Source: Bacteroides cellulosilyticus
Lineage (GTDB): Bacteria; Bacteroidota; Bacteroidia; Bacteroidales; Bacteroidaceae
NCBI RefSeq assembly: GCF_020091405.1
Contig: NZ_CP081903.1
Location: 3,658,501-3,722,500, forward strand
DNA: 64,000 nucleotides
Direction of reading: 5' to 3'
The notes beneath the pieces are model-generated. The model searched no databases. It worked only from the letters and a program-made list of their open reading frames with translations, and was not told the origin of the DNA. A program made the position numbers and the translations under genes. Positions 1-7,766 of the stretch are shown here, one piece after another (the stretch's first letter is position 1; the number at the start of each line of letters is the position of its first letter).

Positions 1-1370
1 TCGCGCATCCGGTCTTTGATGCGCTCCCGTTTGAACTCCGCACCCCATTGCAAGGAGTGGCTTTTCAGTCGGTGGCGGCCTGTGATGGAATAACTTTGCA
101 CCTCTGCGGTAAGGTAATTGCGGGCATGTTCCATGTAAGTTCCCACACCGATGGTTTCGGCAGTTTCCTCTTCGTTGGTAGTGCCGTCTACTTGTGTTCC
201 GCTGTCCAGGGAGTTCAGCCAGTATTGTCCGGTGATGTCGTACGTCTCCTGTTCTTTCGTGTGGAAGGCGGAGGCTTGCAGGGTCAGGCTGTTCTGTTCG
301 TTCAGCCGGTAGGTGGCATAAGCGGTTCCAAACAGGGTGCGGAATAAATCTTTCTCCTGTCCTTCAAAATAGACTTTAAACTCGCGTACATTGCTGAGAG
401 TGCCGAAGCGGGTGTAGCGGTCTTCCGGCTGGAAGTTATAGCGGTTTTCTGAAATATTGCCGATGACGCCTACTTCCCAACGCTTCGAAGGTGTCCAGTT
501 CAGATAAGTTTGATAGTCGATATAACGCGGGTCGTATTCTCCTTTTGTATCCAGCGTACCCAGCAGATATTGATTGGTTTTATAACGGATACCGTTTGTC
601 CAGGTTAGCTTTTTGGTGGCGATTCCTACGTATGCCGAGGCTCCCAACAGGCTGACGGAGGCACTTCCTTCTAACCGTTCGGGTTTCTTGTAGGTGATGT
701 CCAGCACGGATGACATCTTGTCCCCGTACTTGGCCTCATAGCCTCCCGTGGAGAAGCCGACGGATTGCACCATATCGGGATTGATGAAACTCAGCCCTTC
801 CTGTTGCCCGGAACGGATCAGCAAGGGGCGGTATATTTCAATGCCGTTGACGTACACCATGTTCTCATCGAAACTACCGCCGCGCACGTTGTATTGCGAA
901 CTGAGTTCGTTGTTGCTACTCACTCCGGCCTGTGTGGCTATCACGGCTTCTATGCTTCCGCCCGAAGCGTCAGGGGCCAGGCGGTTTTGTTTGGTTTCTA
1001 TCTGTTGGATGGTTCCGGTTTGCCGGCGATGCTCTGTTACGCTCACTTCGCCCAATTCAAAATTCATCGGGGGCAAGGTTATGTTCAGACTGATATTCCC
1101 CTGTGGCCGTACTAACTTCCGCTTACGGGTTTGGTATCCCAGCATGGAGAAGATAACTGTTACACTGTCCCGGCTTTCGAATTTCAGTGAATACCGTCCT
1201 TTCAGGTTGCTGACTGTGCCTATAGCCGTCCCTTCCAATCGTATTGTTGCCAATTCAATCGGATTGCCATTTTCATCCGTAACCGTTCCGCCTATCTTGA
1301 CCGTTTTCTGGGCAAAGGCGGGAGTGGAGAATAGGATTATAAGAGATGTCAGTAACCAAAAATGTCTCAT
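1..1370 (-). CDS. TonB-dependent receptor, N-terminal part (runs off the window)
   Basis: This is the first ~456 residues of an outer-membrane TonB-dependent transporter; the C-terminal barrel lies beyond base 1. The minus-strand start at 1370 gives a signal peptide ending in a typical ...AFAQ site. A carboxypeptidase-regulatory-like domain follows (starting near GGTVTDENGNPI), then a plug domain with the segment YNVRGGSFDENMVYVNG and the conserved GYEAKYGDKMSSVLD stretch. The substrate cannot be told. No SusD partner is visible upstream, which argues against a glycan (Sus) system, but the downstream side is outside the window. The family call is secure from the plug motifs. Confidence 0.9.
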   Translation of the reverse strand, partial: MRHFWLLTSLIILFSTPAFAQKTVKIGGTVTDENGNPIELATIRLEGTAIGTVSNLKGRYSLKFESRDSVTVIFSMLGYQTRKRKLVRPQGNISLNITLPPMNFELGEVSVTEHRRQTGTIQQIETKQNRLAPDASGGSIEAVIATQAGVSSNNELSSQYNVRGGSFDENMVYVNGIEIYRPLLIRSGQQEGLSFINPDMVQSVGFSTGGYEAKYGDKMSSVLDITYKKPERLEGSASVSLLGASAYVGIATKKLTWTNGIRYKTNQYLLGTLDTKGEYDPRYIDYQTYLNWTPSKRWEVGVIGNISENRYNFQPEDRYTRFGTLSNVREFKVYFEGQEKDLFRTLFGTAYATYRLNEQNSLTLQASAFHTKEQETYDITGQYWLNSLDSGTQVDGTTNEEETAETIGVGTYMEHARNYLTAEVQSYSITGRHRLKSHSLQWGAEFKRERIKDRMR

Positions 1371-1497
1371 ACCTTTTCTATAACGGAGAAACTTCCCGAA
1401 ACGTATATCGGGAGGTAAAAAAGAGCTTTTAACTTTGCTTCTTTATTTTTTATAGGTTAGTGTCACAAATGTTACAACTCCAATCCGTGCTTCGTTC

Positions 1498-1505
1498 TAT
1501 CTTTG
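1498..1505 (+). promoter_or_regulatory. Bacteroides -7 promoter element (TATCTTTG)
   Basis: TATCTTTG matches the Bacteroides -7 consensus TAnnTTTG and lies 15 nt before the start codon at 1521, so the predicted leader is under 10 nt. No clear TTTG -33 box was found. A second weaker match (TAACTTTG) lies at 1430-1437. Confidence 0.55.
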
Positions 1506-1520
1506 CAGAAAAAATAGATT

Positions 1521-1754
1521 ATGGAACAATTACATGCTCATGAAGTCCTTCACATGATGGAAGGCAACAGTTACTCGGAATCATCATTAAAAGAGGCAAT
1601 CATCAGGAAATTCGGCGAGCATCAACATTTCTATACTTGCTCGGCAGAAGATATGGATGCGGATGCGCTGATAGAGTTTCTGAAAGCGAAAGGCAAGTTT
1701 ATGCCTGTTGCTGATGGATTTACGGTGGATATAACGAAGGTTTGCAACCATTGA
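1521..1754 (+). CDS. YecH / DUF2492-family small putative metal-binding protein
   Basis: This 77-residue cytosolic protein matches the YecH/DUF2492 pattern: an N-terminal HxHEVLHMM segment, the HFYTCSAEDM stretch with a conserved Cys, the KGKF segment, and a C-terminal Cys-x-x-His (VCNH). The His and Cys positions suggest metal binding, but no reaction is established for the family. It stands alone between the divergent TonB receptor gene and a ~500-bp non-coding stretch. The start at 1521 follows a -7 promoter element closely. The family call is confident; the function is unknown. Confidence 0.8.
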   Translation: MEQLHAHEVLHMMEGNSYSESSLKEAIIRKFGEHQHFYTCSAEDMDADALIEFLKAKGKFMPVADGFTVDITKVCNH

Positions 1755-1851
1755 TGCTGATAACTTTAGTCCTATAGCGGTTTCTCGCTGTACCCTTTCA
1801 CAGTTCTGCGTCCCTTTATTCATCAGTGTTAGCGGGTGGAAGCGTGCTTTT

Positions 1852-1882
1852 TAAGCTTCTTGATTTATGGCAAGCTTATTTT
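1852..1882 (+). terminator. Possible terminator downstream of the YecH-like gene
   Basis: A 7-bp stem, TAAGCTT (1852-1858) with AAGCTTA (1872-1878), is followed directly by TTTT. The stem is AT-rich and the loop is 13 nt, so this is only a weak candidate. Confidence 0.3.
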
Positions 1883-1953
1883 GGGCAATGGATAGAGCTG
1901 TTATATATTGGTTATTAGTAATATGTTACGTTGGTTTGGATAAGGCATTTCAA

Positions 1954-2040
1954 TCGTTTGACTATAGTCGGTAAGTCGTTTGGTTATGGTCGGTAGATTT
2001 ACTGATTATAATCAAACGACTTGCTGACTGTAGTCAGCAC
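1954..2040. repeat. Tandem plus inverted repeat element (GTCGTTTG / CAAACGAC)
   Basis: Two ~22-bp direct units (1954-1975 and 1976-1997) share CGTTTG..TAT.GTCGGTA. The second unit pairs with a downstream inverted copy: AAGTCGTTTG at 1973-1982 with CAAACGACTT at 2013-2022, extendable through AT and GT pairs. A near-perfect palindrome, GCTGACT (2023-2029) and AGTCAGC (2032-2038), closes the element. It could be a small dispersed repeat or a structured RNA; I know of no named family. Confidence 0.6.
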
Positions 2041-2237
2041 CGGATGATTTGTATAGCAAAACAAATGTATGTCATATCCATTTTATATCTATGTCATATC
2101 CACATATTGCCTCTACGCTATCCCCGTTTTATACCCTTCCACCTGTTAAGGCCGATGAATAAAGGGGTATGAGTGTGTGGAAGGGCTATGTATGCAACAA
2201 AAAATATTTGAATACACATCTGCAATAAAACAATTTG

Positions 2238-2245
2238 TACCTTTG
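2238..2245 (+). promoter_or_regulatory. Bacteroides -7 promoter element (TACCTTTG) of the pantothenate kinase gene
   Basis: TACCTTTG fits TAnnTTTG and lies 23 nt before the start at 2269. The nearest upstream TTTG (2207-2210) is too far for the usual 19-21 nt spacing, so the -33 box is unclear. Confidence 0.55.
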
Positions 2246-2268
2246 TAGCCGAATGCAATATTGAAACT

Positions 2269-3096
2269 ATGGGAATTGTAATAGGAATAGACGTTGGCGG
2301 AAGTACTACAAAAATTGTAGGGATCAACGGAGAACAGATACAGTCACCGATGTTTATCACTGCGACTGATCCGGTTACTTCTCTGTTCGGGGCTTTCGGG
2401 AAGTATATTTATGATAACGGTATTCAGCTTTCGGATATAGAGCAAGTGATGCTGACAGGTGTGGGCAGTGCATTTGTAGATAGTCCGTTGTATGGTTTAC
2501 CCACGGATAAGGTCGATGAGTTTATAGCCAATGGGTTGGGTGCACGTCATGCCACGGATATTGACCAGCTGATTGTGGTAAGCATGGGAACGGGCACTTC
2601 TTTCGTAAGAATCAACGGAGAAAAGATAGAGCATATTGGTGGTATGGCAATTGGCGGAGGTACTTTGCAGGGGCTTTCCCGCTTATTGCTGAAGACGCAT
2701 GATTTCCGGCAGATTGCAGCCATTGCCGAGAAAGGGGACGTTACCCGCGTAAACTTACAGATCGGCGATATTTGCAATCGTCCTTTGCCGGATCTTCCGG
2801 TGCATGCCACTGCTTCGCTGTTCGGAAAAGCGGATAGCAACGCTTCGCAGGAAGATATTGCCAAAGGGATTATTTATATGGTGCTGCAAACGATAGGTGG
2901 TGCAGCGGTGTTGTCTGCGCTGAATGGTCCTATCAAAGATTTTGTCTTGATTGGTAATCTTACTAAATTTCCGCAGTGCCATGAGGTTTTTCCGAATATG
3001 GAAAAGATATATGGGGTGCGCTTCCATATTCCACCCTATGCGGAATATAGAACGGCGATAGGGGCGGCGCTGGCGTATATCAGGAAGAATGCTTGA
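2269..3096 (+). CDS. coaW: Type II pantothenate kinase
   Basis: This enzyme phosphorylates pantothenate with ATP, the first step of coenzyme A synthesis. The 275-residue protein has the ASKHA-fold phosphate-binding loop GIDVGGSTTK at residues 5-14, a second nucleotide-binding stretch VVSMGTGTSF, the glycine-rich IGGGTLQGL segment, and the C-terminal pattern YAEYRTAIGAALAY typical of eukaryote-like/staphylococcal type II kinases. The length is as in Staphylococcus CoaW. A separate type III enzyme (coaX) lies at 48206-48937, so this genome carries two unrelated pantothenate kinases. It is monocistronic, followed by a large palindromic repeat. Confidence 0.88.
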   Translation: MGIVIGIDVGGSTTKIVGINGEQIQSPMFITATDPVTSLFGAFGKYIYDNGIQLSDIEQVMLTGVGSAFVDSPLYGLPTDKVDEFIANGLGARHATDIDQLIVVSMGTGTSFVRINGEKIEHIGGMAIGGGTLQGLSRLLLKTHDFRQIAAIAEKGDVTRVNLQIGDICNRPLPDLPVHATASLFGKADSNASQEDIAKGIIYMVLQTIGGAAVLSALNGPIKDFVLIGNLTKFPQCHEVFPNMEKIYGVRFHIPPYAEYRTAIGAALAYIRKNA

Positions 3097-3114
3097 TTAT
3101 CCGGGTTCGTGCGT

Positions 3115-3260
3115 CTCCGTAGGGCCTTCATGTCATTTCCGTGCTATCTCCGTAATTCGTCCGTATCTGCTCCGTATCAACTCCGTGTCGGCTCCGTATC
3201 AGACCTCTTCTATAGGACACGGAGTAGGTACGGAGTTGATACGGAGCAGATACGGTTCCG
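3115..3260. repeat. Inverted-repeat element with 11-bp internal period, copy 1
   Basis: From 3115 the sequence is a run of 11-bp units of form CTCCGTATCNN. After a central TCTATAGGA motif (about 3208-3216) the same unit runs in inverse orientation. Two 26-bp arms, 3161-3186 and 3230-3255, are perfect inverse complements with a 43-nt loop that contains a nested stem (CTCCGTGTC with GACACGGAG). It lies directly after the pantothenate kinase stop codon. A second copy is at 31434-31591. Confidence 0.85.
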
Positions 3261-3404
3261 GTATAGTTTTGAAACATCGCATCTGATTACGTAAATAATA
3301 ATCTTGTCACTGATTTCCGTGATAAATATTCTTCACTCGGAAAGAAATAAAACTTGAAGTGCTTTTTATTTTTAGAAATTTCTTTCTGATAAAGAAATTT
3401 ATTC

Positions 3405-3412
3405 TACATTTG
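3405..3412 (+). promoter_or_regulatory. Bacteroides -7 promoter element (TACATTTG)
   Basis: TACATTTG fits TAnnTTTG. Transcription starting near 3419 would give a ~290-nt leader before the beta-helix protein gene, and this leader contains a small ORF and alternative hairpins. Confidence 0.55.
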
Positions 3413-3451
3413 CAGATGAAGTCAGGCCTGTTATAGCGATAAACGGCAAAT

Positions 3452-3577
3452 ATGACTTTATGTTTTAAGAAAAAACGCAAGAAGCGAAAAGTTATTATCC
3501 CCTTCTCTCGAATCTGGAAAATTCAAATGCCGTGGGATGATAGCAACAGTTTCTTCACGTCTATGTTATATATATAG
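3452..3577 (+). CDS. Putative 41-residue leader peptide, Lys/Arg-rich
   Basis: This short ORF starts ~33 nt after the predicted transcription start and ends at a TAG exactly one base before hairpin arm B (3578). Residues 6-13 are all basic (KKKRKKRK, codons 3467-3490). Codons 17-28 coincide with hairpin arm A. No Shine-Dalgarno site is seen, as usual here. The position suggests a regulatory leader peptide whose translation chooses between hairpins, but it might also be an unused chance ORF. Confidence 0.45.
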   Translation: MTLCFKKKRKKRKVIIPFSRIWKIQMPWDDSNSFFTSMLYI

Positions 3578-3668
3578 GCGTGAGGGCTGTTGTCTATTAC
3601 GGCATTAGGCATTTTCCAGAGCCTGAGAGAAGAATAGACAATAACAGTCCTCACGCTTTCTTTATATA
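3502..3668 (+). promoter_or_regulatory. Candidate attenuator: two mutually exclusive long hairpins
   Basis: Arm A (3502-3533) pairs with A' (3599-3632) by three helices of 8, 10 and 8 bp. Inside it sits a hairpin using 3544-3564 and 3574-3592, including a 10-bp stem 3555-3564 with 3574-3583. Alternatively, arm B (3578-3598) pairs with B' (3633-3656) by about 21 bp with one 3-nt bulge, then TTTCTTTATAT follows, which resembles a terminator. The B:B' helix destroys A:A' and the inner hairpin. The leader ORF ends at 3577, just before B. Confidence 0.6.
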
Positions 3669-3710
3669 ATAACCCCGTTGACAGAGGATAGGCGGATTAT
3701 TTCTAATATT

Positions 3711-5495
3711 ATGAGACGACTACTATTAATTGTAGCATGGGGCTGTTTCTTGGCGGGAAACGCGAATGCCCAAGTTGAAATTGTACGCTATGTTTCGGAA
3801 AATGGAACCGGAGATGGTACTTCCTGGGAAAGTGCTTCTGGAAAATTATGGGATGTGCTGGCCTTATCTTCTCAGGTAGACCGTATGACTATTTATCTGA
3901 CAGAAGGTACCTATCGTTTGCGGAGTGCCAATGTGAAGAATGTAGTTATCTCCGGTGGCTATTCCAAAGGGGGGGTCAGAAAGGAAGCGCAAGGTGAGCA
4001 TAAGACAATTATTACTTTTAGTGACAAAACTCAGCAGGATGCCTTTTATTGTGACAACTGTTGGGCGGAAGACGTAGAATTTGACATGCACCTCACACCG
4101 TCGTCAGAATTGAGGATGAATAACAGTGTACTGTCACGATGCAAAGTGTATGGCGGACGTCGAATTACCGGAAACGGGCAGTTATATGGCTGTGAAATTT
4201 TTAATTGCGGGCGCGAAGGCGTACAGGTAATGGGAGGCAATATCTTTATTGTAGAAAATTGCAATATACATCATAATGAAATAGGGATCGGCGGTGATGG
4301 CATTCTGAAAGTAAAGAGATGCGATATTCATGATAATAATAATCCTCGCGGACAGGGAGGAGGCATGTTTACAGGTGCCATTTATCAGCATCATGTGACG
4401 GATTGCCGCTTTGCTAATAACCATGCCCGTGAAGGTGGAGGACTTTATGGAGTGAATGTATTCCTGACCAATTGCACATTCGAAGGAAATACTGCCGAAA
4501 GGAGTGGAGCAGCTGTTTATCTGCAGGTGAATAGCGAAATGTATAACTGTGTGGTGTGGAAAAACGGATCAGTGAAGGGGGAGAATATCATTGATGTGCA
4601 AGATGTCACTATAAAGATTGTGAATGGTACCATCATACAAAATACCGGCACAGCCCTGAACGTTTATGTGAGAGGATATGAACTGTATGGTGAGGGAAAA
4701 TCTCCCTTGATTGCTAACACGGTGTTATGGGGGAATACGAAAGAAATAGAAAATCAGCAGAATATAAAACTGGACTTGCGCGGATGTGCCATTCAGGGAG
4801 GACTGGGTATTCCGGAGCTTGATACGGCATGTGGCATCATCAACCTGTCTGCTTTGAATACAGGAGATAATGCGGGAGAGAATTATCCTTGTTTCATATC
4901 GAAAGAGGATGGCGGCTTATTGCCTATGTTATCGGAGAACTCGACTTTGATTGATGCCGGAGATACCGGCTTGTGCTTCACCACCTATGATTTCGCTTAT
5001 TCCGGAAGGGTATTATTGAAAAGCATCGATGTAGGTGCTTTCGAGTATGTATCTGTTTCTCATCTGTTGGCCGGAACAAAGAAAACATTCCGTTATTCAA
5101 AAGATGCGGAGGGAATAGGAATTGCGGTGTTTGAAGCGGAAAGGGAGGGACAGAAATATGGTATACTTGCTTTTGTGCACAACGATGCGGACATAATGTT
5201 GCCTTATAGCTTCGGCGGTTGTGAAGAAGGAAAGTATAATTTTTCTTTCCAGTTGATAGATATAAAGAATGATGGAATGAACGAAGTTGTGCTTTATAAG
5301 GAATTACCCGGAAAGAAGAGTATTGCCTATTTATTGCAGTATAGGTCGCCCGGCTGGAAGGTAGTGGAACGGATGGAGTATGTGCAAGGCAAGGAACTTC
5401 GTCCGGCATTTAATGTGAATCCTAAACAGCCGGATTATTATATTGTTAAACAGGGTGCCAAGATATTATTATCCAAATTATTAATGGACGAATAA
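3711..5495 (+). CDS. Secreted parallel beta-helix (choice-of-anchor/PbH1-like) protein
   Basis: This ~594-residue exported protein starts at 3711 with a signal peptide (LLLIVAWGCFLAGNANAQ); an in-frame ATG at 3678 gives an unlikely charged extension. The mature N-terminus (VSENGTGDGTSWESA) is the usual opening of Bacteroidetes right-handed beta-helix proteins. Many short turns follow with N/C-rich rungs (for example NCNIHHNEIGIGGDG and NCTFEGNTAERSG) to about residue 330, then LIDAGD, which often ends such helices. The last ~150 residues form a separate domain of unknown role. No catalytic motif is recognised. It begins a three-gene cluster with two lipoproteins. Confidence 0.7.
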   Translation: MRRLLLIVAWGCFLAGNANAQVEIVRYVSENGTGDGTSWESASGKLWDVLALSSQVDRMTIYLTEGTYRLRSANVKNVVISGGYSKGGVRKEAQGEHKTIITFSDKTQQDAFYCDNCWAEDVEFDMHLTPSSELRMNNSVLSRCKVYGGRRITGNGQLYGCEIFNCGREGVQVMGGNIFIVENCNIHHNEIGIGGDGILKVKRCDIHDNNNPRGQGGGMFTGAIYQHHVTDCRFANNHAREGGGLYGVNVFLTNCTFEGNTAERSGAAVYLQVNSEMYNCVVWKNGSVKGENIIDVQDVTIKIVNGTIIQNTGTALNVYVRGYELYGEGKSPLIANTVLWGNTKEIENQQNIKLDLRGCAIQGGLGIPELDTACGIINLSALNTGDNAGENYPCFISKEDGGLLPMLSENSTLIDAGDTGLCFTTYDFAYSGRVLLKSIDVGAFEYVSVSHLLAGTKKTFRYSKDAEGIGIAVFEAEREGQKYGILAFVHNDADIMLPYSFGGCEEGKYNFSFQLIDIKNDGMNEVVLYKELPGKKSIAYLLQYRSPGWKVVERMEYVQGKELRPAFNVNPKQPDYYIVKQGAKILLSKLLMDE

Positions 5496-5508
5496 ACAGA
5501 ATAAAACT

Positions 5509-6651
5509 ATGTATCGGAATATTAGTTTGAGCTTTTTGCTCATCATTTTGATTGCTTCTTGTGGTGGCAATACTCAGGAACGAGATATTAATGGAATGCA
5601 CATCTTTCCTGTAAAAGATTTTGATAACGGGAGTTGGCTTGGTAAAAAGTATTATATTGATGAAAAGGGGAATCCCCTGTTCGACAAAGCATTCGATCGG
5701 GCAAGTTTGTTTGTAGATGGAATAGCTTGTGTAGAGTGGGACGGCAGGCATTACTTCATAGATGAGAAGGGAAATTTCCTTTTTAATAAAGAGGGATATG
5801 CAGAAATCTATGGTATATCTGATGGTGTTGGATGGGTGCGGAAAGAAAGAGCTACTTATAGTCCGCGAACTGCCATTGATATGAAGAACGGGAATGAATT
5901 GTTTATAGTTCCACATTCGGACAAATTATTTAAGAGTATGACTTTTTCTGAAGGTTTAGTGATAGGCGAGAAGAAGGGTAAATGTGGCTTTCTAAATAAG
6001 CAGGGTGAATGGGTTATACAACCGGAGTGGGATTTGAATGATATTTGCTTTCGAGTTTTTAAGAACGGTATGTTTTGTGTTTATTCAGAACAGAAATATG
6101 GCTGTATTAATAGAAAAGGCGAGTTGGTTATTGATTATCTATTTGACCAACCGTTTATGTTTGATTCTAATGGATGTGCTGTGGTTGTGCTGAAAGATAA
6201 ATCCGGTGAGAAATCATTTGGCTTGATTGATAAAAAAGGAAACTATCTGATTGAACCTTATTTTAAAGATTTGGAATATGACGATGGATGGTATCGCTTT
6301 AGTGTTGATGGAAACTTGTACGGCTGGTGTGATAAAAATGGAAAGATAAAGATTGAAGCCGCTTTCAAATCTTCAGGAGGCGTAAATATCAATTTCTTTA
6401 ATGGTGACAAGTGGACTTTGGTGCTTGGAAGATATATTGATAGAGAAGGGAAAGTAGCGTTGGAGACTGAATATGCTCCTTTAGGTAATTTCATGGGCGA
6501 TGTCGCTTTTGTGCAAACGAGAGATGGAGTCGCTCTGATGAATCGTAAGGGAGAATTAGTAGGAGAAACTCGATTCCGCAGCCGATTTAATAGTCTCATA
6601 CAGAGACTTTATAGCTCCGGAGTAAGTCTTGTTGATTATTTAAATTTTTAA
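5509..6651 (+). CDS. WG-repeat lipoprotein
   Basis: This 380-residue protein has a lipoprotein signal (LIASC lipobox around residue 18). It consists of WG-type repeats, each with a pattern like 'YG.I+.KG..VI...F': examples are KYYIDEKGNPLFD, HYFIDEKGNFLFN, KCGFLNKQGEWVIQPEW, KYGCINRKGELVI, SFGLIDKKGNYLIEPYF and LYGWCDKNGKIKIEAAF. WG-repeat proteins have no settled biochemical role. It follows the beta-helix gene by 13 nt and precedes the next lipoprotein gene by 3 nt, so the three are probably one transcript. Confidence 0.8.
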   Translation: MYRNISLSFLLIILIASCGGNTQERDINGMHIFPVKDFDNGSWLGKKYYIDEKGNPLFDKAFDRASLFVDGIACVEWDGRHYFIDEKGNFLFNKEGYAEIYGISDGVGWVRKERATYSPRTAIDMKNGNELFIVPHSDKLFKSMTFSEGLVIGEKKGKCGFLNKQGEWVIQPEWDLNDICFRVFKNGMFCVYSEQKYGCINRKGELVIDYLFDQPFMFDSNGCAVVVLKDKSGEKSFGLIDKKGNYLIEPYFKDLEYDDGWYRFSVDGNLYGWCDKNGKIKIEAAFKSSGGVNINFFNGDKWTLVLGRYIDREGKVALETEYAPLGNFMGDVAFVQTRDGVALMNRKGELVGETRFRSRFNSLIQRLYSSGVSLVDYLNF

Positions 6652-6654
6652 GTT

Positions 6655-7428
6655 ATGAAAAATAATAGATTCGTTTTTATGGCAGTCGCCATAGTATGTT
6701 TTTGTAGTTGTGGTAATACTCAGTCCAAGAGTGGCGAAGAACAGCAACAGGTTGCGGATTCCCTTGTCGAAGCGGAACGTGCTGCATTCCGCTCTTTGGA
6801 TTTGGATGGGTATAATTTGATGGGGCATGTAAAAGAGTGCACCATGAAGTCTTATGACAAAGTAGGGAAAGAATGCGATGATTTCCGGAATCTGACTTTT
6901 ACTAAAGAAGGCTTGATTGAAATAGATGAAGCACCTTACCGAGGAAAACTCTCTTTTGAATACGGTGAGTCGGGAAAGTTTTTGGGCGGCAAAGACTTGA
7001 CTACCGAAGGTATGCGGGTAATACTAAAGCGTGACAGGGATGGTAGAATTCAGAGTATTCAGAGAAAAGCTGCTACAGGTGCCGAATCGGATACACAATA
7101 TGAGTTTAAATATTCGTATGATAAGGAAGGTCGGCTGAAAGGTATAGAGTGTGTCTACTGGGAAGCAAGTGAGGATATTGCATTTACTTATAATAAAGGT
7201 AATGCTTTCGTTGCAACCGAAAAAAGTAGTTTCAGCGATTATGAAGTAGACGCCGTTACCACTAAGACTTATACGTATACAGAACTGGACCTATATGGAA
7301 ATTGGTTGACTCGTGAGGTGGCTGCTGTGGAAGAAAAAAGTGTAACGGAAATGGGAGAGGAAACTGCTACTACAACCCAGAAAAATCTGCCTGTAGTGAT
7401 AGAAAAAAGAGAGATTCAGTATTGGTAA
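6655..7428 (+). CDS. Lipoprotein of unknown function with YD-like segments
   Basis: This 257-residue lipoprotein (lipobox ending FCSC, followed by GNTQ as in its upstream neighbour) contains segments resembling Rhs/YD strands (FKYSYDKEGRLKGIEC, YTYTELDLYGNW). It follows the WG-repeat gene by only 3 nt and ends the cluster before a strong terminator. The matching CGGNTQ/CGNTQ mature N-termini of the two lipoproteins suggest related sorting or a common origin. No function can be assigned. Confidence 0.65.
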   Translation: MKNNRFVFMAVAIVCFCSCGNTQSKSGEEQQQVADSLVEAERAAFRSLDLDGYNLMGHVKECTMKSYDKVGKECDDFRNLTFTKEGLIEIDEAPYRGKLSFEYGESGKFLGGKDLTTEGMRVILKRDRDGRIQSIQRKAATGAESDTQYEFKYSYDKEGRLKGIECVYWEASEDIAFTYNKGNAFVATEKSSFSDYEVDAVTTKTYTYTELDLYGNWLTREVAAVEEKSVTEMGEETATTTQKNLPVVIEKREIQYW

Positions 7429-7477
7429 AAGGGAGAATCTGTGCTGTTTTGTCCAATGTACTGGATAAGAGTGACGG

Positions 7478-7511
7478 AAAGAGGAGAGGCATTACTTCTC
7501 CTCTTTTTCAT
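7478..7511 (+). terminator. Rho-independent terminator
   Basis: AGAGGAGA (7480-7487) pairs with TCTCCTCT (7497-7504), with flanking A/T pairs and a T-run. It closes the three-gene cluster. Confidence 0.8.
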
Positions 7512-7670
7512 ATCCTTAATTTTATTCCCATTCTAAACAGGACGTTTTTGTTTTGTACACAGAACGGTTTTGACCTGTTTTTGTTTTCTATATAAAACAT
7601 CTAAGGCAAAGTTACCGATTGTTCTATACCGATCGGATGTAAAAATACCAAGAAATTTCGGATGGAACTT
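7512..7670. other. AT-rich intergenic stretch upstream of rpsA
   Basis: No gene. It contains two TTTTTGTTTT runs (around 7549 and 7579) and a weak inverted pair AACAGG/CCTGTT around them. The rpsA promoter follows at 7671-7701. Confidence 0.4.
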
Positions 7671-7701
7671 TTTGCTCTTCAAGAAAATACTACTATCTTT
7701 G
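7671..7701 (+). promoter_or_regulatory. rpsA promoter: TTTG-N19-TATCTTTG
   Basis: TTTG at 7671-7674 and TATCTTTG at 7694-7701 are spaced by 19 nt, a full match to the Bacteroides -33/-7 consensus. The predicted leader is about 60 nt, AT-rich and without an evident Shine-Dalgarno site. Confidence 0.85.
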
Positions 7702-7766
7702 CGCCCGAATTTATGAGCTAATATAATGTCTCACTCAATTAATTATTAAACAACTTATTTTATTTA

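Larger units (their letters stand above)
1755..2237. other. Long intergenic region without a gene
   Basis: No convincing coding sequence is present; both short ORFs overlapping its edges are opposite-strand shadows. The region holds a possible terminator (TAAGCTT at 1852-1858 with AAGCTTA at 1872-1878, then TTTT), a structured repeat at 1954-2040, and a direct repeat ATGTCATATCCA (about 2069-2080 and 2091-2102). Confidence 0.5.

Noticed and set aside
3115..3260. CRISPR-like array
   Set aside because: Units are only 11 bp with no spacers and the array inverts at its centre; no cas genes are present. The 21-bp repeats at 32440-32607 are coding heptads, also not CRISPR.
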